Shown: positions 26,901-34,923, counted from the stretch's first letter. The stretch is 40,926 bases of DNA from Palsa-883 sp963847615 (GCA_963847615.1 CAWKAN010000031.1:1-40926), one strand, 5' to 3'. A program made the numbers and translations. The notes: generated from the sequence alone by a model not told the origin.

Positions 26901-27200
26901 CCGATGCAATTCGTCAGCGGCAATTATGTCGATGCTCTGGCGATGGTTGCCAAATCGGCCTGGGCCGCAGTCGGCGGTTATGACGATATCCGGCCTAACG
27001 GGTGGGACGACTACGAGCTTTGGTGCAGCTTCGTCGAGCGCGGACTGTGGGGCGTGCAGGTTCCGGAGATCCTGGCGGACTACCGCGTGCACACCCGGTC
27101 AATGCTGCGTACGCTGACCGATGAACGGTCGAACAAATTGCGGCTGATCAGCGAACTGGAACGCCGCCACCCATGGCTCGCGATCCGACACGAGGAATAG
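23928..27200 (+). CDS. Three-enzyme fusion: SAM methyltransferase, coiled coil, GT4 and GT2 glycosyltransferases
   Basis: This 1090-aa protein combines domains normally found separately. Residues 1-235 form a class I SAM methyltransferase (Methyltransf_24-like): LLVELGTHAGVSYTAF, AVDTWHGDPQSG, DLLHIDGFHSYEAAH and the FHDTNERSGDFGV strand. Residues about 255-365 are a charged coiled coil. Residues about 450-815 are a GT-B transferase (IVFISGEPENPGHVYRVQRY, ILFDVDDLMFDP, NPFCEAKSELKYVEAALTEV). Residues about 855-1085 are a GT2 (VTVVIPLHNYAHFVIEALES, VVVDDASTDES, LPLDADNRLR, GWDDYELWCSFVERG). This resembles multi-domain chain-building enzymes with a length-setting coiled coil and a methylating cap. 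The last 53 bp overlap the opposing epimerase gene. Confidence 0.9.
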   Translation: MDTHSLDSFDAPDKWTGTLSALADPALAPVFWQAERLGLPSAWWQHVPFAHWIVCATAPRLLVELGTHAGVSYTAFCQAVVRAQLPTRCHAVDTWHGDPQSGEYGEEVYEDLRRFHDEQFGAFSTLLRCTFEDALGRIEDGAIDLLHIDGFHSYEAAHQDFQSWLPKLSDRAIVLFHDTNERSGDFGVWRLWEELRGRYPGFEFLHGHGLGVLAVGKQVPAAVAALCELGPAAVVAVRTCFARLGERWLYDTRERLLQQDVGPRLAAASSEIDRLQTEMAKYGGEIDILRAGAERAEEAARQAATRATEADTAMLAAKAATDAELHEVRRQLATEAAARRRAADRVSQLTQELRLARHQVATLSWERNVILGSALWRVMEPLRVLGRRIPFALRRRLRRVLIGAAATGDFATAPIPATETATALPATAERSLPASALDVLAPRQVTPASTYQRIVFISGEPENPGHVYRVQRYLQVARALGAEAEWLSLPEVTARGEDIARADLLVIWRAANAPEVAHALWIARSNGVKILFDVDDLMFDPSLASRKVIDGIRSQGLGEGEVAQHFQRVREVAVQADSCSCTTEELAEHLRGLDRITFVLPNLFDAATLRTSRLAVRRRGSSDGDIVRIGYAAGTRTHQRDFRNAAIALGDILRERPQCRLVLFRDPDSGRKLLDPGEFSALATVSAQIEWRDRVPLAELPNELARFDINLAPLEVGNPFCEAKSELKYVEAALTEVCTIASPTGPLRRAIADGVTGRLAETAEEWGVALRELIDDPPARRRMAHAAYLDALARFGPQEGTAALRFVLDQLSGNDETVARAFQLEVGRRQTPRIRDIALPDREVVFAADGLGDAEVTVVIPLHNYAHFVIEALESVRAQTLASLDLVVVDDASTDESLATAVEWAQRHAGRFNRVLVLRNRRNAGLGPTRNVGFDAAETPFVLPLDADNRLRPTCCAVCLDAIGASGAAFAYPLLQRFGDSSEVMGLQPFQPMQFVSGNYVDALAMVAKSAWAAVGGYDDIRPNGWDDYELWCSFVERGLWGVQVPEILADYRVHTRSMLRTLTDERSNKLRLISELERRHPWLAIRHEE

Positions 27201-28125
27201 GATCCGCGATGGCGAGGGACTCGCGAAGCGCCTCCGCAAGTTGCGCCAATCCGACGGCGAGCGGTGTCCGAGCGCGCCATCCGAGCACAGCATTGGCCCG
27301 AGTCGGGTCCCCTTGAAACATCTGGACGTCAAAGTCCCGGGCCGGTGCCTCGATGATTCGCGCGGAGCTATTCCCACCGACTTCAACCGCCATCGCGGCC
27401 AGTTCGTCGAGTCGGATGCAATCGCCGGAGGCAAAATGCATGGGCAGGGGGCGTGTTTCCCGGTCGGCCATCAGCGCCGCCGCCAGCGTAATGCCGTCTG
27501 CCACGTCCGTGACGTGCGTAAAATCAAACCCGTTGCGTGAACCCTCCACGCGAAGCGTGGCCCCAGTCACCGCGGCCCCTAGGAAGGCGGGTACGACGCG
27601 GTCGGGGTGGTCATGAATATCACCGTAAACCGAGGAAAAGCGCAGGATGGCGGCATGTATTCCGGACTCCTGTGCCGCCTCTACGCTTCGCTCTGCCGCG
27701 GCTTTTGATCTTGCGTAGACATTCATCGGGCGCAACGGCGCGTCCTCGGCCACCGGAAACACGTCCTGCTGGCCGTAGACCTCACGGCTGCTGGCGTAGA
27801 GCAGCCAGGGGCGTCGCGGCGCGGCAGCGGCGGCGCGCAGCAGCGCGGTGGTCCCATCGATGTTCACGAGATTGCAGTGATCGGGCTCCCGCTCACCCCA
27901 GATGACGCGTGACACCGCCGCCAGATGAACAACCCCGGTGGCGTTTCGCAGCGCCGCGGCGACAGCCACGTCATCCAGGATGTTCCCGTACCCGTCGTCG
28001 TTCGGCTCTCGCAGGTCCAGCCTTATGGTCTGCGCACCGGCAGCATGCAGCCGCGGGATAAGTGATCGTCCAATCAGCCCAGCCGAGCCTGTCACCAGGA
28101 CGACCTGATTTCGTAAACTGCTCAC
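27148..28125 (-). CDS. NAD-dependent sugar-nucleotide epimerase/dehydratase (extended SDR)
   Basis: The 325-aa protein has the Rossmann motif VLVTGSAGLIGRSLIPRL, the LDLREP acidic end that selects NAD, the active-site Ser in LLYASSREVYG and the Y-x-x-x-K pair in MNVYARSKAAAERS. It ends with an RANAVLGWRARTPL segment typical of UDP-glucose 4-epimerase and related WcaG-type enzymes. It probably makes a nucleotide sugar for the neighbouring transferases. The start is a GTG at 28125 with AAGGA 6 bases before it. Its 3' end overlaps that of the fusion gene by 53 bp on the opposite strand, which could create antisense pairing between the two transcripts. Confidence 0.9.
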   Translation of the reverse strand: MSSLRNQVVLVTGSAGLIGRSLIPRLHAAGAQTIRLDLREPNDDGYGNILDDVAVAAALRNATGVVHLAAVSRVIWGEREPDHCNLVNIDGTTALLRAAAAAPRRPWLLYASSREVYGQQDVFPVAEDAPLRPMNVYARSKAAAERSVEAAQESGIHAAILRFSSVYGDIHDHPDRVVPAFLGAAVTGATLRVEGSRNGFDFTHVTDVADGITLAAALMADRETRPLPMHFASGDCIRLDELAAMAVEVGGNSSARIIEAPARDFDVQMFQGDPTRANAVLGWRARTPLAVGLAQLAEALRESLAIADPIPRVGSRAMGGGVPVR

Positions 28126-28276
28126 ACTTTTTCCTTAGTTAGCACGATGAGCGCCGGTTCACCCACAGCTTCCTTCGATTTGGCTGCGCATGGCAATCAT
28201 AAGCGCGATAAAAAAAGGGCCAGCCGTCAACCCTGGCTGCAGCATTTTCGATTTCAAGGCTTCAAGTGCCGCTACA

Positions 28277-28299
28277 GACGGGTTCCTGAAGAACCCGTC
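28277..28299. terminator. Stem-loop after the repeat-protein gene
   Basis: GACGGGTTC and GAACCCGTC form a perfect 9-bp stem around a CTGAA loop, 17 bp beyond the stop of the repeat-protein gene. There is no T tract downstream on the minus strand, so Rho-independent action is uncertain. Confidence 0.5.
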
Positions 28300-28315
28300 C
28301 GCCCGGCTAGCTCAA

Positions 28316-30206
28316 TCAGTTCGTCGAGAAGAGGTTGGCGGAGGTCAGGTCGGTGACGCCGACGAACGTGATATGCGTGCCGTCGGTCAGCGCGATCGTG
28401 GTATTGCCGCCGGCGATCGTCGCGTTGGCCAACGCGTCGGCTGCCGCACTGGCGCCATAGTTGAACAGCGCAACCTGATCGCTCGACGTGAAGCCGACGA
28501 TCGAGTTGGTCGCAGCGCCGCCAACACTGATATACCCTTTGACGAACGCGAACAGGTCATGTCCGCTGCCGCCGGTCAGCGTAGCCGTCCCGCTTCCCGC
28601 GACCAGTGTATCGTTTCCGCTGCCCGCCACAAGGAGATCGGTGCTCGACCCATCGTGGCTGCCCCAGAAGAAATCATTCGCGGTTGATCCGGCGGCGCTC
28701 AGTGTCTCACTGCCCCCCCAGGCAACAAAGGTCCCGCCCATCAGCGAGCTCGAAGTAGGTGATCGCCGCGTTGGCCCCTCCGAACAGCGTTACGCCACCA
28801 ATGCTGCTGGTGCCGGTCACGGTGGCGCTGCTGCCCGGGGCTCCCGCCGCGTAGAGCAAACCGCCGTCCCCGCCGGAGACTGTGTTGGACGCAGCGTAGC
28901 CAATCACCGTGGCGCCACTGCCAGAACCGCCGATAAAATCGAGGCCGCCTGCCGACCCGAACACTTCAATATTCAAGCCCGACCCGGCGTGGACCGTCTC
29001 AGCCCCCGATCCGCCGCCGACGGTAAGGTTGATACTCCCCGCCGCGTCGATGCTCATCGGCCCGGAGCCGCCGTAGATCAACTCCGATGAAGCCGTTGCA
29101 ACAACAGAGGTCGCGCCACTACCCGCCGCAAACACCCCGGAGGCACCTGCCAAGGTGATGGTTGTCGGTCCGCCACCAACGATTGTGTCATAGCTGCCAG
29201 CATCGACACCAGTGAAGCTGCTGGCCGAGCCGGCCCAGACAAACGCGTCAGCCCCGCTCGCCGCCAGCGTGAACGCGCCCGTGCCCGCAGAAATGGTATC
29301 GCGCAACCCGCTATCCGTAAGCGCCAGATTACTGGAGTTGCCAAACACCAACGCCTGGCTTCCGCCGGTCGTGATGGACGCGGTCGGCGCGGTGCCGGTC
29401 GAGATCGTGTTTTGCTGACCCGAATCATCGACGGTCATGGGGCCGGAGCTGCCCAGCACCAACGTCTGCTCGCCCGCAGTCGTCACCGCCAGCGACGATG
29501 CATTGCTGGCGAAAATGCTATCGAGCAGCCCGTGGTCATTGACCACCAGCTTGCCGGTACTGCCTTCGATGGTCGCATGGCTGCCCGTGGCGACGACCGT
29601 TGCGTTGCCCACGCCGGTCTGCACCAGGTCATGGAATCCCTGGGAGAAGATCAGGTTGTTGCTGGCGGAATCCGCGCCGGTGACGTTGATGAAGTTGGCG
29701 CCCAGACCGCCGGCGATCGTGCCCGAACCATCACCGACAACCGTCTCGCTGCCTGCCCGCATCGCAACGAAGTAGGGCGAATCGCCAGCCGTGACCGTCA
29801 CCGCGTCGGTGTTGGTGGTCTTGCCGTTGTCGGCGTAAACGATGTCCGTCGGGTCGATGACGGTGACGTTCGCACCACCGCCGATGATCGACAGGTTGGG
29901 GCTGCCGTGGATGGTGATCGGCTGGGTGTTCTGGAGCACCAGAACTTCCGTGACGCCCGATGCTGCGGCCGGGACCGTGATCGACCCGGAAACCGACGGG
30001 CGGAGCACAAGTTCCTCAATGCTACCAGAGGGCACCGTCGGGATGGTTAACCCGCCCGTGTAATCCTCGACGTACAAAGCGCCAAGGGTCGTTGCCGCCG
30101 CATTCAATGCGGCGGCGATCTGGTTCGCCAACTGGAGGTTGTAGGTTGTGCTGAACGTCAAATCGATCGACCCGGAATAACCCGGGATTGTCACCGTCGC
30201 GCTCAT
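28316..30206 (-). CDS. Large beta-strand-repeat surface protein, RTX/T1SS-like C-terminus (one frameshift)
   Basis: The two frames join into about 630 aa. The protein starts MSATVTIPGYSGSIDLTFST with no signal peptide. It then consists of irregular glycine/serine/threonine/alanine-rich strands such as GSETVVGDGSGTIAGGLGAN, GEQTLVLGSSGPMTVDDSGQ and GSQALVFGNSSNLALTDSG, giving a beta-solenoid look, and has no cysteine before the shift. The C-terminal part has RTX-like turns (GSGNDTLVAGSGTATLTGGS, then GHDLFAF) and ends NLFSTN, as in type I secretion substrates. The frame breaks at about 28730-28745, equivalent to one extra base. I interpret it as a secreted or surface adhesin/matrix protein. 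Its place beside glycan genes fits a biofilm role, but no secretion genes are in the window. Confidence 0.65.
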
Positions 30207-31330
30207 TGCCCGCCCCGCCTTGCCATTACCGCTTCGCCGCGTCTCGATCCTTGGTCGTCATCTCATAGATTGCAGCAGCCGCTCAAAAATTGCAAGCCAC
30301 AACTGTCTGCTCATTAAAATGAGCAATTCCGCCCTACGCGCCTCGTTCACCAAAGGTTTATACCCTGCTCGTCCGAAAAGTTGAGGGAAAAGATTGCGTG
30401 AAGGCCGAAAAAATTTGGGCCCGCCTTTCGCTGGCCGCCCACCGTCGGATCGACTGGCCCAACAGGCACCGAACGGCAGGTGTCCGTGTGGGTAGAAGGC
30501 TCGATATCACCGCAATCGACGGCGACCGCCTCGGCGGCGCCATCCATGCCGGCGGCAACACTGCTCCGATCGACGCGGGGGGCAACGCGGTGCGCGCCGC
30601 ACCCGGCAATTCCGGCCTGGCCTGGATGCAAAAGCACGCGCCGGTAGACCAGCCTCCGCCAACTGGCCGCGGCGCTCCGCTGGTTTCGGGGCGGATCTGG
30701 CCGCCACTCACCGCGTGACGCGACCAGAGCTGCGATGGCCCCGCACCAACCGGACGGTCTTGCTTCACGCCTGGACGAACGAGAGATTGGCCCGGCGCGC
30801 CAGCCGATCACCCGCCGACAGAGCGACCGCGACAGGACCCGGCACACGGGGGCTGTTCCGCGACAAGGTCGCTACCGCGATTCCCGGATCCGGCGAGAAT
30901 CCGGTCGGCGCGCCTTCCGCCAGGATGATGCGCACGCCAATCACCTACAACTTTAAGGCGCATGATGGCCTGGAAAACTCCCATCGTGAGATCATGCCTT
31001 CTATGTCACGCCAAACGCGGGAATATCCAACCCGCCCTTGCCCGGTGCGTCTCAGGCAACAAGAACCGCGGCGTCCCCAGGATAGCAATCGCCGCCTGAC
31101 TTGATCGCCGCGCACCGGCGCCAGGTGCCGGCCTCAACGTGCCGATCAGCCGCTGCGCTCGCATCCGCGTCGCGGGGCGCCGGTGGCCAATGTCCGACCA
31201 CCCGATCCAGCTCAGGCACCCGCATGGCGGGGCGTCGGCATACTCGGCGACGGCAATGGGCTCGAGGCCCAACAGGATACCAGGTCAGCGACACCGCGCC
31301 GTTCCGCAGGACGTTCACCGCGGCATCGCT
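30207..31330. other. About 1.1 kb without a supported gene
   Basis: The first 150 bases are AT-richer and contain the likely promoter of the repeat protein (minus strand). The rest has open frames of 60-170 codons on both strands, but their products are arginine/proline-rich, lack domains and overlap each other. I see no RNA gene. Confidence 0.4.
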
Positions 31331-31525
31331 CTACCGGCGGCGGAAAAATGCCTCGGCGGATGTTCGATGACTGCCCTTGCGGGCGATATCCGCCTCCACC
31401 CGGGCGATCTCCTCGCGCAATTCCACGATATAGTCGTGCAGTTCCTCGATCCCGAGCGGGTCCAGGACCAGTTTCTCCAGCCGCGTGCGCTTGCGCGGCG
31501 GTGGGTCGTCGTCTTCGCGTGCCAT
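31331..31525 (-). CDS. DUF1192 family small protein
   Basis: The 64-aa protein matches a short alphaproteobacterial family: an acidic/basic N-terminus (MAREDDDPPPRKRTRLEKLV), the core LDPLGIEELHDYIVELREEI and a C-terminal helix ending SAEAFFRRR. The helical part likely forms a coiled coil. Function is unknown. It is divergent from trcR, with about 135 bp between them. Confidence 0.88.
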   Translation of the reverse strand: MAREDDDPPPRKRTRLEKLVLDPLGIEELHDYIVELREEIARVEADIARKGSHRTSAEAFFRRR

Positions 31526-31660
31526 GCATTCTCCTTTCCGCGGATCAGGCTGTCATCTTGACCCGCAACCGGCCGCGGGTCATATCCTCCTCATCCCCCG
31601 CGCTGCCGGTCCGCCCCAAGGGTGTGTCCCTGGGACGTGGCGCGCAGAAAGTGACATGCC

Positions 31661-32239
31661 ATGACGCTTCCCTTGATGCCAAAGGCCACCGCCGTGTGGC
31701 TGATCGAGAAAACCGCTCTGACCTTCACGCAGATCGCCGATTTCTGCGGCATGCATCCGCTCGAGGTGCAGGCGATCGCCGACGGCGAGGTGGCGCAGGG
31801 CATCGTCGGCTATGACCCGGTGGCCAACAGCCAGTTGACGATGGATGAGATCCGGCGCTGCGAGGCGGACGCCGACGCGCGCCTGAAGCTGTCGGCCACC
31901 GCGCTGCCGGCGCCCAAGCGGCTGCGCGGCTCGCGCTATACGCCGGTCGCCAAGCGCAACGACCGGCCGGACGCGATCGCCTTCCTGCTGCGCAACTACC
32001 CGCATTTGACCGAAGCCCAGGTAGGGAAGCTGCTCGGCACGACGAAAGAGACCATCCAGAAGGTGCGCGAGCGTTCGCACTGGAACAGCGCCAACATCAA
32101 GCCGCGGGACCCGGTGATCCTGGGCCTGTGCTCGCAGGCGGACCTCTATACGGCGATCGAAGCCGCCAACGAACGTCTGGCGCGAGAGGGCCGCCTGCCG
32201 CCCTCACCCCCGCCGGTCGAGACGGAAGAAGCCGCCTGA
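31661..32239 (+). CDS. trcR: TrcR / DUF1013 transcription-associated cell-cycle regulator
   Basis: This 192-aa protein belongs to DUF1013, a family confined largely to Alphaproteobacteria and named TrcR in Caulobacter, where it associates with RNA polymerase and affects cell-cycle transcription. Visible blocks are MPKATAVWLIEKTALTFTQI and ADFCGMHPLEVQAIADGEVA, with a helix-turn-helix character, then the conserved SRYTPVAKRNDRPDAIAFLL and LLGTTKETIQKVRERSHWNS. The C-terminal proline-rich tail is variable in the family. No partner is adjacent. It is convergent with a ydcH gene across a hairpin. Confidence 0.9.
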   Translation: MTLPLMPKATAVWLIEKTALTFTQIADFCGMHPLEVQAIADGEVAQGIVGYDPVANSQLTMDEIRRCEADADARLKLSATALPAPKRLRGSRYTPVAKRNDRPDAIAFLLRNYPHLTEAQVGKLLGTTKETIQKVRERSHWNSANIKPRDPVILGLCSQADLYTAIEAANERLAREGRLPPSPPPVETEEAA

Positions 32240-32279
32240 CCGCGGGGGAAGCGGCCCACCCCGCCGGCCAACCAAACCC

Positions 32280-32324
32280 ATGGGGCCTGCCAGAGCCGCG
32301 GGCGCGTTAACCCGGCAGGCCCAT
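32280..32324. terminator. Stem-loop between convergent trcR and ydcH
   Basis: ATGGGGCCTGCC (32280-32291) and GGCAGGCCCAT (32314-32324) pair over 11 bp with one bulged G. It lies 41 bp after the trcR stop and 17 bp after the ydcH stop on the other strand. No T run follows on either side. Confidence 0.5.
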
Positions 32325-32340
32325 CGGCATGGCAGTTCCG

Positions 32341-32514
32341 CTAATCGCCCTGGCTACGCAGCCGTTCGATCTCTTCCTTGATGTGCAGTTTCTCGACCTT
32401 GAGCCGCGTCAATGTGTCCGTGTCGGGTTGCGGTCGCTGGTCCTCGTCGATGATGCGCGATTCGAGGGCCGCGTGACGCTCCTTCAGGGAGCCAAGGCGG
32501 GTCTGCAGGGTCAT
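32341..32514 (-). CDS. YdcH/DUF465 family protein, 57 aa
   Basis: Reading the minus strand from the ATG at 32514 gives MTLQTRLGSLKERHAALESR, followed by IIDEDQRPQPDTDTLTRLKV and EKLHIKEEIERLRSQGD. This is the YdcH layout: an N-terminal helix with the KERHAxLE motif, an acidic/proline linker with PxPDxxxLxxLK, and a final helix with the KLxIKEEIxRL motif. These small coiled-coil proteins are widespread and of unknown function. The product is short but complete. It is divergent from a second family member. Confidence 0.88.
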   Translation of the reverse strand: MTLQTRLGSLKERHAALESRIIDEDQRPQPDTDTLTRLKVEKLHIKEEIERLRSQGD

Positions 32515-32659
32515 AGTGCCTCCGTAGGTGGACTGTGCAACCGGTCGTCCCGAACCCGGCCGACGGTGCGGCCGACGGGGGCGATCCTAGCTCCTTTGAC
32601 ATGTGTCGCGCCACGCGAATCCGCAAGCCGACCTGGCCTCGCCGTGCTATGCAGCCGCC

Positions 32660-32863
32660 ATGCTGACTGACCGGGATTCCCTGTTGCGCCGCCTGCACGA
32701 GCTGCGCAGCGAGCACCGTGATCTCGACACGGTGATCGCCCGCCTGGCCGAACAGGGCGCGATCGACCAGCTTCAGCTGCAGCGCCTGAAGAAGCGCAAA
32801 TTGATGTTGAAGGACGAGATTTCCTGGCTCGAGAGCCGCCTCATCCCGGACAATATTGCCTGA
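32660..32863 (+). CDS. YdcH/DUF465 family protein, 67 aa
   Basis: This is a second, divergent copy of the same family: MLTDRDSLLRRLHELRSEHR, then DLDTVIARLAEQGAIDQLQL, QRLKKRKLMLKDEISWLESR and LIPDNIA. The pattern LxxEHRDLD-x(n)-LQLxRLKKRKLxLKDEI is typical of the version next to purE in many alphaproteobacteria. The stop is followed after 2 bp by the purE start, so it heads the purEK operon. Function is unknown. Confidence 0.88.
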   Translation: MLTDRDSLLRRLHELRSEHRDLDTVIARLAEQGAIDQLQLQRLKKRKLMLKDEISWLESRLIPDNIA

Positions 32864-32865
32864 TC

Positions 32866-33525
32866 ATGGGCGCCTCCCCCCTTGTTGGCATCATCATGGG
32901 TAGCCAGTCGGATTGGCCGACGCTGCGCCATGCCGCCGAGACCCTTGAGCGACTCGCGATCCCGCACGAAACGCGAATCGTCTCGGCCCATCGCACCCCG
33001 GATCGGCTGCGCGCCTATGCCGACACGGCGCGCGCGCGCGGGCTTCGGGTGATCATCGCCGGGGCCGGCGGCGCCGCGCATCTGCCGGGGATGTGCGCCG
33101 CCTGGACGCCCCTGCCGGTGCTCGGCGTGCCGGTCGAGTCGCACAGCCTGAAGGGCATCGACAGCCTGCTGTCGATCGTCCAGATGCCGGCCGGCGTGCC
33201 GGTCGGCACCCTGGCGATCGGCCGCGCCGGCGCGGTCAACGCGGCCCTGTTGGCCGCCGCCATCCTGGCCCTCGGCGATCCGCCCCTGGCCGCGCGGCTT
33301 GATGCGTTGCGCGCCGCGCAGACGGCAGCGGTGCCGACCGATCCACCCGATGCCGACCTGACCGGCCCCGATCCGACGGGCGCCAATCCGACGGGCACCC
33401 CGCCAAACGACCACCAACCAAGCGGGATCGAGCCGGACGCAACCGGGCAAAACGCGCCCGCGCCACAAGAATCCAGCCGACGCGGCGCCGGAACGCAGAC
33501 CATCGGGCCGCAAGACCGGAGATGA
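32866..33525 (+). CDS. purE: N5-carboxyaminoimidazole ribonucleotide mutase with an added C-terminal tail
   Basis: PurE converts N5-CAIR to CAIR in purine synthesis. The first about 155 residues are a standard class I PurE: LVGIIMGSQSDW (residues 6-17), the catalytic SAHRTPD (His42), AGAGGAAHLPGM and SLLSIVQMPAGVPVGTLAIG. Most family members end near residue 160-165. Here a 64-residue tail follows that is rich in Pro, Asp, Gly and Thr (PTDPPDADLTGPDPTGANPT) and has a repeated DNA unit ATCCGACGGGC. It is probably disordered. The stop overlaps purK in ATGA. Confidence 0.93.
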   Translation: MGASPLVGIIMGSQSDWPTLRHAAETLERLAIPHETRIVSAHRTPDRLRAYADTARARGLRVIIAGAGGAAHLPGMCAAWTPLPVLGVPVESHSLKGIDSLLSIVQMPAGVPVGTLAIGRAGAVNAALLAAAILALGDPPLAARLDALRAAQTAAVPTDPPDADLTGPDPTGANPTGTPPNDHQPSGIEPDATGQNAPAPQESSRRGAGTQTIGPQDRR

Positions 33526-34715
33526 GCTTTCCGCTGCCGCCGAACGCGACGATCGGGCTGGTCGGCGGCGGCCAGCTTGGCCGCATGTCCGCGCTGGCGG
33601 CGGCCCGGCTGGGCTATCGCTGCCACATCCTGACCCGCGAGCGCGACAGCCCGGCCGGCCAGGTCTCGGCCGGCGTGACCATCAGCGATTACCACGATCC
33701 GGCGGCGTTACGCGCCTTCGCCGCCGCGGTGGACGTCATCAGCTTCGAGTTCGAGAACATCAACGCCGAGGGACTCGACCTGCTCGCCTCGCTCAAGCCG
33801 GTGCGGCCCGCGCCCGGCATCCTGCGCATCAGCCAGGACCGGGTCGTCGAAAAAACCTTCGTCAACGGCGTCGGCGTCCCGACCGCCCCTTGGCGCGCGG
33901 TTGCAAGCCTCGATGACCTGCGTGCGGCGGTCGGCGAACTCGGGCTGCCGGCGGTGCTCAAGACCACCCGCCTGGGCTACGACGGCAAGGGCCAACGCCT
34001 GCTGCGCCACGCCGACGACCTGACTGCCGCCTTCGCCGAGTTGGCGCCGAAGCCGCTGATCCTGGAGGGCTTCGTCGACTTCGCCCAGGAGATCAGCGTC
34101 GTGATCGCGCGCGGCGCGGATGGCAGCCTGAGCGCCTTCGACACGGTCGAGAATCGCCATCGCGCGCATATCCTGGACCTCACGCTGGCGCCCGCCCGCG
34201 TGCCGGTCGCCGTCGCCGCGCAGTCCCAGGCCATCGCGCGGACCATCGCCACCGCGCTCGACCTGGTCGGCCTGCTGGCGGTGGAGATGTTCGTCGATGC
34301 CACCGGCCAGGTGCTGGTCAACGAGATCGCGCCGCGGCCGCACAATTCCGGCCATTGGACGATCGATGCCTGCCCGGCCAGCCAGTTCGAGCTGCACATC
34401 AGGGCGATCGCCGGCCTGCCGCTGCCGGTCGCCACCCGCCACGCCGACGCGGTGATGAAGAATCTGGTGGGCCCAGCGGAGACCGCGCTGTGGCCGGCGA
34501 TCCTGGCGACGCCCGGTCTGATTCCACACCTGTACGGCAAGGCCGATCCCCGCCCGGGCCGCAAGATGGGGCACGTGACCCGGCTGTTTGCGAAAGGCAG
34601 CCTGCCCGGCGAGTTCGGCATCGAGGCGGCGCTCGGCCCGGCCGCGCCGCGCGGCCCTGGCGGAGCTCGCGCACCGAACGCGTCGGGTCCGGAAGCATGC
34701 TTCGACGGTGCTTGA
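33522..34715 (+). CDS. purK: N5-carboxyaminoimidazole ribonucleotide synthase
   Basis: This 397-aa ATP-grasp enzyme carboxylates AIR to N5-CAIR using bicarbonate and ATP, feeding PurE. It shows the N-terminal Rossmann-like TIGLVGGGQLGRMSALAA, the segment DVISFEFENINAEGLDLL, the ATP-grasp loop VLKTTRLGYDGKGQRLL, and the metal-binding VEMFVDATGQVLVNEIAPRP plus HNSGHWTIDAC. PurK proteins usually end soon after GRKMGHVTRL and a GEFGIEAAL segment; here about 25 extra residues of low complexity follow. It overlaps purE by 4 bp and is co-translated. Confidence 0.95.
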   Translation: MSFPLPPNATIGLVGGGQLGRMSALAAARLGYRCHILTRERDSPAGQVSAGVTISDYHDPAALRAFAAAVDVISFEFENINAEGLDLLASLKPVRPAPGILRISQDRVVEKTFVNGVGVPTAPWRAVASLDDLRAAVGELGLPAVLKTTRLGYDGKGQRLLRHADDLTAAFAELAPKPLILEGFVDFAQEISVVIARGADGSLSAFDTVENRHRAHILDLTLAPARVPVAVAAQSQAIARTIATALDLVGLLAVEMFVDATGQVLVNEIAPRPHNSGHWTIDACPASQFELHIRAIAGLPLPVATRHADAVMKNLVGPAETALWPAILATPGLIPHLYGKADPRPGRKMGHVTRLFAKGSLPGEFGIEAALGPAAPRGPGGARAPNASGPEACFDGA

Positions 34716-34923
34716 TAGTACTTAACGTACTGACCGCGGGACGGCACGCCCCCAAGGACGGCTCCCCGAGGACCGGTGCGGGCGCCCGACGACCGAGCGA
34801 AGCGCGACATCCTTGGGCGGCTGGCCCGACCGGGGCGGCTCCGCCGTCCCTGTGCGCCGCGCTAGCCGGTGCCGCGCCGCCGGGGATGGGTTATTGCACG
34901 GCGGTGTCGCCGAGGATGCATTT

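Noticed and set aside
30347..30847. Possible genes on either strand in the gap after the repeat protein
   Set aside because: Overlapping frames on both strands have similar length and low complexity, and neither has a convincing start or a family.
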